A stretch of DNA of 45,562 bases, taken from contig MERK01000033.1 in the NCBI GenBank assembly GCA_001770575.1, positions 1 to 45,562 on the forward strand, written 5' to 3'. This document shows, in pieces, positions 1-7,662 of this stretch. The notes under the pieces were generated by a model that worked only from the letters and a program-made list of their open reading frames with translations, was not told the DNA's origin and did no database searches. Position 1 is the first letter of the stretch. The number at the start of each line of letters is the position of its first letter. This DNA is from Betaproteobacteria bacterium RIFCSPLOWO2_12_FULL_64_23. GTDB lineage: Bacteria; Pseudomonadota; Gammaproteobacteria; Burkholderiales; SG8-39. The translations under genes were made by a program, and so were the position numbers.

Positions 1-152
1 GCGAGCAGACCACCCAGCACCGCGGGGAAATACGCAGGGCCCATGCGCGCCGCCGAGCCCATCGGATAATTCAACGACACCAGCATGAATCCCAGGCCAA
101 AGCCGGTAAACATCAGCCCGGCCCAGAAATCCCTTCCATTCCTTATTTGCAT
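1..152 (-). CDS. TctB-family small membrane subunit of a tripartite tricarboxylate transporter (partial, 5' end)
   Basis: The first 50 codons of a minus-strand gene that runs off the left edge. The start is the ATG at 152, preceded by a GGAGGAG ribosome binding site. The peptide begins MQIRNGRDFWAGLMFTGFG, has one hydrophobic segment at about residues 10-28, and then the typical TctB pattern of a tyrosine, a glycine-rich stretch and RMGPAYFP. TctB is the small integral membrane subunit that works with the large channel TctA and a periplasmic TctC/Bug receptor to take up carboxylates. It is the last visible gene of the operon that starts at 7556 and lies 36 bases after the CaiB-type gene. TctA would be expected just outside the window. 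The motif match is good for so short a piece. Confidence 0.8.
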   Translation of the reverse strand, partial: MQIRNGRDFWAGLMFTGFGLGFMLVSLNYPMGSAARMGPAYFPAVLGGLL

Positions 153-188
153 TGCCTCCTCCTTAATAAGATTTTAAAGCGTCTCGCG

Positions 189-1382
189 TTATGCGGTCTT
201 CGCGATGATCGCCTTTGCCTGTTGCAGGCGAGCAATGCCTGCGTCGTCGAAACCGAGCCAATCTTTCAACACGGTCCCAGTATGCTCCCCGAGATCCGCC
301 ACAAGTTGCCTGGCATGCGTCTGGGATAAGGACATCTTGTAAGGGGGATTGGGTACGAGGTAGGAAGCATCCGGACGGCCCAGGCGGGTAAACGTGCCCC
401 GCTGCGCAATATGCGGATCGGACATCGCCTCCCGGATGGTGCGATAGCGCGAACAGGGCACATCGGCCTCGATCAGGTGTGTCTCGCACTCCTGGGCGGA
501 GCGGGTGCTGGTCCATTCCTCCACCAACCGCATAAGTTCATCCCAGTTCTGCTCGCGCGCCTTGACGGTGGAAAAGCGCAGGTCGATCTTCCATTCGGGA
601 TGCGAAATAGCGTCGCACAGCGCTTCGAAATTCTTCGCGCTGATGGCCGCAATCATGACGTAGCCGTCGCTTGCGCGCAACGGCGTATAGAGGAGCCTCG
701 GCTCTTGCATGGGAAATTGCGCAAGCTGCGACTCAAGCACCATCAGGCCGAGCATCCCGTCGAGCAACGAGACATCTATGTATTGTCCCCTGCCGGTGCG
801 CTCCCGATGCAGCAGGGCAGTGAGGATCGCACCATGTGCGTGCAAAGCGCCGATCACGTCGGCGATGAACAGGCCGGTCTTTGCCGGCTTGCCTTCCCCG
901 CCCTGGTTTTCGAGGTGCGCGAGATCGTAGCCGGAGAACGCGTGGATGACCGGCGCGTAGGCAGGGCGCCCTGCGAGCGGTCCGCTTTGGCCGAAACCCG
1001 AGATTGAGCAATACACCAATCGCGGATTGGCATCGGCGAGAGCTTTGTAGTCCAGCCCGAGGCGTTTCATCACCCCCGGCTTGAAATTCTCGAGCAAGAC
1101 GTCCGTCTTGAGCGCGAGCGCGCGCGCGGTTTCTACTCCTTCAGGCTTCTTCAGATCGAGAACGACGCTTTGTTTGCCGCAGTTCATTTGCGCGAAGTAC
1201 GTGCTCATGCCGCCGCGCATGGGCGGCCGCTGGCGTACCATGTCGCCGGAAAACGGTTCCACCTTGACCACTTCGGCTCCCGCGTCGGCGAGTAGCCGGC
1301 TGCATACCGGCCCGGCCATGAAGATGGAAAAATCGAGCACCCGCAGCCCGGCAAGCGTGTCGCTATTGTTCATCTGCGTCAT
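189..1382 (-). CDS. CaiB/BaiF family CoA-transferase
   Basis: A protein of about 397 residues of the class III CoA-transferase family, which moves CoA between carboxylic acids in the cytoplasm. The N-terminal AGLRVLDFSIFMAGP and the following LLADAGAEVVKVEP are family hallmarks. ISGFGQSGP sits near the middle, and the aspartate in FIADVIGA is at the position of the catalytic Asp known from formyl-CoA transferase. Start choice is uncertain: the ATG at 1382 lies four bases after the stop of the upstream acyl-CoA dehydrogenase gene, and another ATG at 1373 is equally possible; neither has a strong ribosome binding site. It closely resembles the 402-residue paralogue at 19539-20747. Its operon position suggests it activates the substrate of the adjoining dehydrogenases, which is inference. 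Confidence 0.9.
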   Translation of the reverse strand: MTQMNNSDTLAGLRVLDFSIFMAGPVCSRLLADAGAEVVKVEPFSGDMVRQRPPMRGGMSTYFAQMNCGKQSVVLDLKKPEGVETARALALKTDVLLENFKPGVMKRLGLDYKALADANPRLVYCSISGFGQSGPLAGRPAYAPVIHAFSGYDLAHLENQGGEGKPAKTGLFIADVIGALHAHGAILTALLHRERTGRGQYIDVSLLDGMLGLMVLESQLAQFPMQEPRLLYTPLRASDGYVMIAAISAKNFEALCDAISHPEWKIDLRFSTVKAREQNWDELMRLVEEWTSTRSAQECETHLIEADVPCSRYRTIREAMSDPHIAQRGTFTRLGRPDASYLVPNPPYKMSLSQTHARQLVADLGEHTGTVLKDWLGFDDAGIARLQQAKAIIAKTA

Positions 1383-1386
1383 GCGG

Positions 1387-3600
1387 TTAGCGAGGCAGGC
1401 CAAGCGCGCGTTGCGCGATCAGGCTGCGCTGAATTTCGTTGGTGCCGATGCTGATCACCCACATCAGTGAATGGCGAAGACCCTGCTCGAACTTCCCGTT
1501 GGCGAGGTTGTCTGCGGCTTCCTGCGACAGCGTCGCGCGCCGGCCGAGGATCTCCAGAGCAGCCTCGCCGAAACGCTCCATGAGTTCTCCCGAAAACACC
1601 TTGCTGATCGCGCCATACTCCGGGGGGGTGATGCCGTCGGCCGCCAGTTCGGCGCAGTGCATCATCAGTTGTCTGCCGACCTCGATTTCCGCCGCCAATG
1701 TCGCGATACGCTCGCGCGCCAGGGGATCTTCGGCAAGGGGCTTGCCACCGAATTGAATTTGTCTCATGTGGTGGCAAAGCAGCTCGAACATTCGTGCGAC
1801 CTTGAGCACGATGCCGCCGCCGATTAAGCCGCGCTCGGTGGCGAGTGCGCTGGTCAGGACCTTCCAGCCGCCGTTGACCTCGCCGACCAGTGCGTCTGCC
1901 GGCAGGCGCACATTGTCGTAGAAGATGTTGGCGAAACTGCCGTCGTACATCGTCGTTGACTGCTTGACGCTGATGCCGGGCGTATCCATCGGCACGATGA
2001 ATGTGCTTATGCCGGCGTGATTGGGCTTTGCCTTGGGATCGGTGCGCGCGCCCAGGAACATGTATTTGCCCCACCAGGTGGTGGTCCATATCTTCTGGCC
2101 GTTGATGACCCACTCGTCTCCATCGCGCGTGGCGCTGGTGCGCATCGCCGCCAGATCCGAGCCCGCGTCCGGCTCGCTGTATCCCATGCCGTGGATAGCC
2201 TCGCCGCGCAGGATTTCCGGAAGATATTCCGCCTGCTGCTCGGCGCTGCCAAAGAGCATCAGCGCGCTCGCCTGGATCGCGGCGCCGGCCCGAGGCGCGT
2301 CGGCGCGCTCCATTTCCTCGATAAAGGCGATTTGCTCGAGCGGCGTGCGCTCCTGGCCGCCGTGGGCTTTCGGCCACGCGATGCCGATCCAGCCGGTTTT
2401 GCCGAGATCCTTGGCAAACGATGGGTCGTATTCACGATCGTGGTATGTTTTGCGGTCAAATGCGGCCTTGCGCTCGCCAGACCAGTGTTGGTCGAGCCAG
2501 GCACGAACCTCGTCACGGAACACATTGCCGGTCGCGCCCAGATCGTAGCGCGGCAGGGAAGTAGTCTCGCCATCGAGCAGGTAGGCGGCGATTTCCCGGC
2601 GCGCGGCTCGTCCGCTCCCCTGCGCCAGCGTGTCAATGTGGACGCGGCGAAAATGGCGCGGTGCCTCATGCTCTTCGGCGTAGCCGATAGCGCCGAATGC
2701 ATGGTGCGTCTCGATCGACACCTGGCGCAGCGCCCCGCTGGCGAACGCAATTGCAGACGATGCGAAGTAGCGCCAGTCCCTGGTACCGCGATCATGGTTG
2801 GACGCTGCGTGATCGAGAGTCAGGCGCACGCCCTCCAGACTGATCAGGCAGTTCGCGAGCTTGTGCTGAATTGCCTGAAAGCTGCCGATCGGCCGCCCGA
2901 ACTGGCGCCGTTCCTTGGCGTATTCGACTGCCATTTCGAAGGCGCGCCTCGCCGCGCCGTGCGCGCGGGCCGTCAAAAGCAGCTGCACGACAAGTTTGAG
3001 TTCGTCGATTCTGGAAGGCGGGAGCTCCATGAAGGTGGCGGGCGCCTGCGATATGCGCACATCGTATAAGTCGCCCTCGGCACCGAGTGTACGTGTTCCA
3101 CTAGAGCTGACTCCGGGCGCGGCGGCTTCGACGACGGCGATACCGGTCGGATCGTCCACTGCAACGAACATATGCGTCGCGCTTGCCGCGCCCTCGACAA
3201 AGCGGAGCCTCCCATTCGCCTTGGCGTCTGCGAGTTGCAAGCTGCCGGCGTCCTGATCATGATCGAAGGCGCCGAAGGAAAATGCAATGCGCGCACTTTC
3301 GTCGTGGGGGCAGCCCGCCAGATTCGCGAGCGCCGCGCCGAGCACAGGCGCGGGGCAGGCGGCGCGCCCGAGTTCTTCCATCACCACGGCGATTTCGCGC
3401 ACACCACCCTCGCTGGGATTCGTTCCCAGGCTGGCGAGACCCTGCGCGACAAGCTTGCGCCAGATTTCAGCCACCGCCGCGGAATCCGCCGAGCGTGCGA
3501 CCGCGTGCGTCGCCGGCCAGTGCTGCTCAAGGAACCCGCGCACCGAATCGCGCAGCATCGCACGCTCTTCGCCGCTTGGAAGCTCAAATTCGGGTTTCAT
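1387..3600 (-). CDS. Tandem (double) acyl-CoA dehydrogenase fusion, 737 aa
   Basis: Two acyl-CoA dehydrogenase modules in one chain, about twice the usual 380 residues: residues 1-345 and about 353-737. The C-terminal half has the flavin/substrate signature (YSEPDAGSDLAAMRTS, then WVINGQKIWTT) and ends with GTNEIQR. The usual YEGT glutamate is isoleucine there (ISIGTNEIQ), but the helix-G motif ATERGLIGGG carries an ER like isovaleryl-CoA and long-chain dehydrogenases, where that Glu is the base. The N-terminal half keeps the EYAKERRQFGRPIGSFQ helix but has neither glutamate (LLLTARAHG; LAQGSGRAA), so it is probably structural. Fused dehydrogenases of this size are known in actinobacterial steroid side-chain degradation (FadE34 type). 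Its start is 16 bases after the Bug gene, without a clear ribosome binding site, suggesting coupling. Confidence 0.88.
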   Translation of the reverse strand: MKPEFELPSGEERAMLRDSVRGFLEQHWPATHAVARSADSAAVAEIWRKLVAQGLASLGTNPSEGGVREIAVVMEELGRAACPAPVLGAALANLAGCPHDESARIAFSFGAFDHDQDAGSLQLADAKANGRLRFVEGAASATHMFVAVDDPTGIAVVEAAAPGVSSSGTRTLGAEGDLYDVRISQAPATFMELPPSRIDELKLVVQLLLTARAHGAARRAFEMAVEYAKERRQFGRPIGSFQAIQHKLANCLISLEGVRLTLDHAASNHDRGTRDWRYFASSAIAFASGALRQVSIETHHAFGAIGYAEEHEAPRHFRRVHIDTLAQGSGRAARREIAAYLLDGETTSLPRYDLGATGNVFRDEVRAWLDQHWSGERKAAFDRKTYHDREYDPSFAKDLGKTGWIGIAWPKAHGGQERTPLEQIAFIEEMERADAPRAGAAIQASALMLFGSAEQQAEYLPEILRGEAIHGMGYSEPDAGSDLAAMRTSATRDGDEWVINGQKIWTTTWWGKYMFLGARTDPKAKPNHAGISTFIVPMDTPGISVKQSTTMYDGSFANIFYDNVRLPADALVGEVNGGWKVLTSALATERGLIGGGIVLKVARMFELLCHHMRQIQFGGKPLAEDPLARERIATLAAEIEVGRQLMMHCAELAADGITPPEYGAISKVFSGELMERFGEAALEILGRRATLSQEAADNLANGKFEQGLRHSLMWVISIGTNEIQRSLIAQRALGLPR

Positions 3601-3616
3601 AAATATTAGCGCAGGC

Positions 3617-4585
3617 TTAGTTGATCTTGACGCCGGATTTGCGGATGACGTCGCCCCAGATCTTGGCCTCCTCCACGATCCTGTCGCGCAGCTGTTCCGG
3701 CGTGCTCGATTTGGCGATCAGACCGAAATCATTGAACTGCTTCCGGATCGCGGGCGATGCCAGAGACTTGTTGAGCGCGTTGTTGAGCTTTGCGATTACT
3801 TCAGGCGGCGTACCGGCGGGGGCGAGCAACGCGAACCAGGGTTCCGCCCTGAAACCGGGAAGCACCGACGATACCGTCGGAGTCCCCGGTTCCAGCGGCC
3901 AGGGTTCGGTCGAACCCACGGCCAGCAGCTTGATCTTGCCCGCTGCGATATAGCTCGTCATTGCCGCGGAAGGAGAGGTGATCAACAATTTTACTTCGCC
4001 CGCCAACACCGCGTTGAGGGTGGGGGCCTGGCCCTTATAGGGGACATGCACCATCTTGATCCCCGCTGCCTGGGCGAAGAGTTCGCTCGACAGGTGGCCG
4101 AAGGAACCGGGACCGGCAGAGGCATATTCGAGCTCGTTCGGGTGCTTGCGCGCGTAGTCGATGAATTCCTTCAGGTTGTTGGCCGGGACGTTCTCGTTTG
4201 CGACCACGAACATTGTGGTCGCGGATACCATCCCGACAGGGGCAAAATCCTTGATGCCGTCGTAGCCCGCATTTGTTTGCAGGACCGGCGTAATCTCGAC
4301 CAGGCCATTATTGATGAAGACCAGGGTGTAGCCGTCGGCCGGAGCACGCGCGGCCTCGCGCATGGCGATGACCCCGGCCCCGCCTGCCTTATTCTCTATG
4401 ATCAGAGGCTGGCCAAGCGCCTTTTGCATGGGATCCTGCAGCGCGCGGGCCATGATGTCAGTCGTGCCGCCCGGCGCGTAGGGCACCAGGAGTTTGACGA
4501 ATTTCGACGGAAACGCCTGCGCCGACACCGCTGCGCAAAGCAGCGACAGCGATAGCGCAATAACAAGGTTTAGAACTCGTTTCAT
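3617..4585 (-). CDS. Bug/TctC family tripartite tricarboxylate transporter substrate-binding protein
   Basis: A 322-residue periplasmic receptor. A signal peptide (MKRVLNLVIALSLSLLCAAVSAQA) is followed by FPSKFVKLLVPYAPGGTTDI, the conserved first strand and loop of Bug receptors, then GQPLIIENKAGG and the ADGYTL motif. The second lobe has VPYKGQAPTLNAVLAGEV. Bug proteins bind a small carboxylate in the periplasm and present it to a TctAB membrane complex. The ATG at 4585 has a strong GGAGGG site upstream. It lies between the PaaG-like crotonase (113-base gap) and the tandem dehydrogenase, so a partial TctB gene and a receptor share this operon. The ligand cannot be told from sequence. Confidence 0.93.
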   Translation of the reverse strand: MKRVLNLVIALSLSLLCAAVSAQAFPSKFVKLLVPYAPGGTTDIMARALQDPMQKALGQPLIIENKAGGAGVIAMREAARAPADGYTLVFINNGLVEITPVLQTNAGYDGIKDFAPVGMVSATTMFVVANENVPANNLKEFIDYARKHPNELEYASAGPGSFGHLSSELFAQAAGIKMVHVPYKGQAPTLNAVLAGEVKLLITSPSAAMTSYIAAGKIKLLAVGSTEPWPLEPGTPTVSSVLPGFRAEPWFALLAPAGTPPEVIAKLNNALNKSLASPAIRKQFNDFGLIAKSSTPEQLRDRIVEEAKIWGDVIRKSGVKIN

Positions 4586-4678
4586 GATTTACCCTCCCGT
4601 ATGCCAATAAATGAGGCGCGCCGGCAATCCACCGGTTCCTGTTGCTAGATTCAAAGCTTCGGCCCAGCTTCCCGACGA

Positions 4679-4693
4679 GTGTCCTCCGGACAC
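4679..4693. other. Small inverted repeat in the gap below the crotonase gene
   Basis: A six-base stem, GTGTCC/GGACAC, with a three-base loop lies just 3' of the minus-strand crotonase gene and before the Bug gene. There is no T-tract on the minus strand, so it is at best a processing or attenuation hairpin within the operon. Confidence 0.3.
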
Positions 4694-4698
4694 GCGGG

Positions 4699-5493
4699 TC
4701 ATAGACCGCGGAATTCCGGCGCACGCTTTTCGACGAATGCGCGCATGCCTTCGCGCGCATCCTCCGTGTCAAAGCAAAGATTCTGAGCCGCCGTTTCCCA
4801 CTGCAGCGCCTCACGCAGGCCGGCGTTCGCACTTTGTCGCAGACAGCGCTTGGCCAGCCGGATCGCGATCGGTGGCCCGGCGGTGATCCTGGCGGCGAGT
4901 TGCGCGGCAGCCGGCATCAGCTGGTCGGGCGCCACGACCCGGGAGACGATACCGAGCCGCAAGGCCTCCTCTGCGTCGATGCTGTCGCCGGTGAACATCA
5001 ATTCGCAGGCTTTGGCCAGGCCGACCACCCTGGGCAGAAAATACGTTCCGCCGAAGTCCGGGTGGACCCCGCGCTTGACGAACGACTGGGCGAATACGGC
5101 GGTGGTCGAGGCGAGACGGATGTCGGCGGCCAGCGCGATGTTCATCCCCGCGCCCGCCGCCGCTCCGTTGACCGCCGCGATGACCGGCTTCGCGGCCTCG
5201 AAAATCGCAAGCGCGATCCGGTCACGCACAGGGCTGATTTTTTCCATCAAAGGGCGCTCGATTCCCTGCTCGAAAGCGCGTGCGAACTCCTTGACGTCGC
5301 CGCCGGCGCAGAACGCCGACCCCGCGCCGGTCAGGATGATGGCGCGCACATCGGGATCCGCATCGGCCCGGGCGAACGCGTCGAGGATGTCTTCGCGCAT
5401 GGTGCCGCCAAGCGCGTTCTTGCGCTCGGGACGGCTCAGCGTCAGGTATGCGACTTGTTCCTTAACTTCGTATGCGAGGTTCTGATATTGCAT
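4699..5493 (-). CDS. Enoyl-CoA hydratase/isomerase (crotonase) family protein, PaaG-like
   Basis: A 264-residue cytoplasmic crotonase. The oxyanion-hole strand is SAFCAGGDVKEFA and the second is AAVNGAAAGAGMNIALAADI. The first catalytic glutamate of true hydratases is replaced (GMNIAL) and the second region reads VKRGVHPDFGGTYFLPR. The PD-x-GGTYFLPR pattern with its aspartate is typical of PaaG-type enoyl-CoA isomerases rather than two-glutamate hydratases. It therefore more likely shifts a double bond or rearranges a ring CoA ester than hydrates a simple enoyl-CoA. The start ATG at 5493 has AAGGAGAG upstream and lies 19 bases after the SDR gene. Family assignment is firm; the reaction is inferred. 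Confidence 0.88.
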   Translation of the reverse strand: MQYQNLAYEVKEQVAYLTLSRPERKNALGGTMREDILDAFARADADPDVRAIILTGAGSAFCAGGDVKEFARAFEQGIERPLMEKISPVRDRIALAIFEAAKPVIAAVNGAAAGAGMNIALAADIRLASTTAVFAQSFVKRGVHPDFGGTYFLPRVVGLAKACELMFTGDSIDAEEALRLGIVSRVVAPDQLMPAAAQLAARITAGPPIAIRLAKRCLRQSANAGLREALQWETAAQNLCFDTEDAREGMRAFVEKRAPEFRGL

Positions 5494-5512
5494 ATGCTCT
5501 CCTTTTCAGGCG

Positions 5513-6406
5513 CTACGCTTTACGCAGCGCCTTGTCCCGGTCAGATGCGCCCTTTGCCATCTCACGCACGCGCATCCACTCCTCGTCGCTGCGCCGCCAG
5601 AGGTGCGCGTAGTTGCCGCCACTGGCCAGGTGTGCGGCGCCGTCGATGGCGATGCACTGTCCGGTCAGGTACTCGCAACCATCCGCCATCAGGAAGGCGG
5701 CGATGTTCTTCAACTCGGTCATATCGCCGACGCGGCCCATGGGAATGCCGCTCAGGTCATCGTCGCTGCCGTCGATCGCCTTGCCCGGACGCAGGCGCTC
5801 CCACGCTCCCTTGGTCGGGAAGGGGCCGGGCGCAATCGCGTTGAGCCGGATGCCATGGCGTCCCCATTCGACTGCCAGCGACTTCGTCATGATGTTCACA
5901 CCGGCCTTCGACATCGCCGAGGGCACGGTGTAGGGGCTGCCATTCCATACCCAGGTTACCAGGATCGAGAGCACGCTCGCGCGCATGCCGCCTTCGATCC
6001 AGCGCCTGCCGCAGGCCTGCGTGACGTAGAAGGAACCGTGAAAAACGATGCCCGCCACGGCGTCGAAACCGCGGGTCGACAGGCTTTCCGTCGGACTGAT
6101 AATGTTTCCGGCCGCATTGTTCACCAAGCCGGTCAGCGGGCCCGATTCAGTCCAGATTCTCCCCACCATTTCGTCCACTGCGGCGGGCACGCGCACGTCG
6201 CAGACGTGGGTCTTCACCGCCCCCCCATGTTTGGCCGCAAGCTCGGCGGCAGTGTCATCAAGCACGCCCTTGCGCCGCCCGCAGATATGCAGTTCAGCCC
6301 CCAGGCGCAGGTACTCCTCGGTCAATTCCTTGCCGAGGCCCGTGCCGCCGCCGGTGACCAGAATGCGCTTTCCTGCAAGAAGATCGTTCCTGAACATCGA
6401 TTGCAT
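5513..6406 (-). CDS. SDR oxidoreductase resembling 2,4-dienoyl-CoA reductase
   Basis: A 297-residue short-chain dehydrogenase. The cofactor loop is TGGGTGLGKE and the NNAAGN motif follows. The usual YxxxK active site is replaced: the stretch reads VPSAMSKAGVNIMTKSLAVEW, with serine and lysine but no tyrosine in register, followed by APGPFPTKGAWERL. This is the pattern of mitochondrial/peroxisomal-type 2,4-dienoyl-CoA reductases, which use other residues to reduce conjugated dienoyl-CoA with NADPH. The ATG at 6406 has GAGGAG seven bases upstream and starts 10 bases after the acyl-CoA dehydrogenase stop, so the two are translated together. A role in removing double bonds from an unsaturated or cyclic acyl-CoA fits the operon. 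Confidence 0.88.
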   Translation of the reverse strand: MQSMFRNDLLAGKRILVTGGGTGLGKELTEEYLRLGAELHICGRRKGVLDDTAAELAAKHGGAVKTHVCDVRVPAAVDEMVGRIWTESGPLTGLVNNAAGNIISPTESLSTRGFDAVAGIVFHGSFYVTQACGRRWIEGGMRASVLSILVTWVWNGSPYTVPSAMSKAGVNIMTKSLAVEWGRHGIRLNAIAPGPFPTKGAWERLRPGKAIDGSDDDLSGIPMGRVGDMTELKNIAAFLMADGCEYLTGQCIAIDGAAHLASGGNYAHLWRRSDEEWMRVREMAKGASDRDKALRKA

Positions 6407-6416
6407 GCGAGTCTCC

Positions 6417-7556
6417 TCAGGCCAGCAGATGACGTGAAATGATGACGCGCTGTATCTGGTTGGTGCCTTCGAAAATCTGGTTGAGCTTGGCGTCGCGCAT
6501 CATGCGCTCGACCGGGAAATCCTGGACGTAGCCGTAGCCGCCGAGGACCTGCACGGCGTCAGTGGTCACCTTCATCGCCGTGTCGCTGGCAAAGCACTTG
6601 GCCATGCTGGCGAGCGGCGACAGGCGCTCCCAGTCGCCGCGGTCGCCGGCGCTGGCGCATTCGTAGACGAGCGCGCGCGCCGCCTCGGTCTGCATCGCCA
6701 TGTCGGCGAGCATGAACTGTATGCCTTGAAACTCTGCGATCGCGCGCTTGAACTGGCGGCGCTGCTTGGCGTAGGCGATAGCCACGTCCATCGCGCCCTG
6801 CGCCAGGCCGACTGCTACCGCCCCGATCGTCGGGCGGTTCAGATCGAGCGAGCGCATCGACGCCTTGAAGCCCATGCCTTCCTCGCCGACCAGGTTCTCC
6901 GCGGGCACGCGCACGTTGTCGAGATATATCGGGACGTTGGGTGAGCCGCGGTACCCCATCTTGCGTTCGTGACGGCCGAAAGTGACGCCTTTCATCTTCT
7001 TCGGTTCGATGATGAAGGCGCTGATGTCGTCGAATCCACTGCGGTTGCCGGTTTTCGCATACAGCGTGATGTAGTCGGCGACATCGCCGAACGTGCACCA
7101 CTGCTTCTTGCCGTTGATCACGTAGGAATCCCCGTCCTTCACGGCGCGCGTGCTCATGGCGCCAACATCGGAGCCCGCTTCCGGCTCGGAGATCGCTACC
7201 GCGGTCATGCTGCGGCCCTTCGCCACGATGGGCAGGAAGCGCTGGCGCTGCTCCTCGGTCCCGAAATGCATCAGCGGCATGATGAACATGGTGTTGATGC
7301 CCGCAAGCAGCGCGCAGGAGGCGGACGCGCGCGCGATCTCCTCGCGCGCCATGCAGACCAAAGTCAGGTTGCCTTCGGGTCCGCCGTATTTCTCCGGCAC
7401 CCACAACTGCAGCAGCCCCATGTCGCCATAGATGGGAACCAGCTCCGCCGGGAAGCGTCGGTTCTCGTCGATCTCGGCGGCGATGGGTGCGACGTGGCGC
7501 TCGACCATGCGGCGGATGCCGTCGCGGAAAGCAAGCTGTTCTTCGGTGAAGTACAT
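6417..7556 (-). CDS. Acyl-CoA dehydrogenase
   Basis: A 379-residue FAD enzyme that introduces the alpha,beta double bond into an acyl-CoA. It starts MYFTEEQLAFRDGIRRMVER, has AISEPEAGSDVGAMSTRA and YVINGKKQWCTFG in the middle beta domain, YAKQRRQFKRAIAEFQGIQ in the C-terminal helices, and IFEGTNQIQRVIISRHLLA at the end. The glutamate of FEGTNQIQ is the usual catalytic base. The ATG at 7556 was chosen over an upstream in-frame start because CAGGAG lies eight bases before it and the protein then begins like its family. It is the first gene of the minus-strand operon and faces the divergent promoter at 7595-7648. Confidence 0.93.
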   Translation of the reverse strand: MYFTEEQLAFRDGIRRMVERHVAPIAAEIDENRRFPAELVPIYGDMGLLQLWVPEKYGGPEGNLTLVCMAREEIARASASCALLAGINTMFIMPLMHFGTEEQRQRFLPIVAKGRSMTAVAISEPEAGSDVGAMSTRAVKDGDSYVINGKKQWCTFGDVADYITLYAKTGNRSGFDDISAFIIEPKKMKGVTFGRHERKMGYRGSPNVPIYLDNVRVPAENLVGEEGMGFKASMRSLDLNRPTIGAVAVGLAQGAMDVAIAYAKQRRQFKRAIAEFQGIQFMLADMAMQTEAARALVYECASAGDRGDWERLSPLASMAKCFASDTAMKVTTDAVQVLGGYGYVQDFPVERMMRDAKLNQIFEGTNQIQRVIISRHLLA

Positions 7557-7594
7557 GAGGCGCTCCTGCGTTGACCCGGCCCTCTGAATGGCCC

Positions 7595-7648
7595 TTGCAC
7601 TCAAAGGTTCTACCATTTATAATATTGGCAATTACCCCCATGTGTCAA
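7595..7648. promoter_or_regulatory. Overlapping divergent promoters facing each other
   Basis: Plus strand: TTGCAC at 7595-7600, 17 bases, TATAAT at 7618-7623, driving the crotonase gene at 7663. Minus strand: TTGACA (read from 7648 to 7643), 18 bases, TATTAT (7624 to 7619), driving the dehydrogenase operon from 7556. The two -10 boxes share the same A/T-rich block, so RNA polymerase could occupy only one direction at a time. Both hexamer pairs are close to the sigma70 consensus. Confidence 0.7.
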
Positions 7649-7662
7649 GACAAAGGATCGAA

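Noticed and set aside
1379-2377. A 332-codon minus-strand frame inside the tandem dehydrogenase
   Set aside because: Same strand, other frame; arginine-rich shadow. The in-frame dehydrogenase motifs continue through this region without a break.
3287-4555. A 422-codon plus-strand frame opposite the Bug receptor gene
   Set aside because: Antisense to a clearly coding receptor; no family features.
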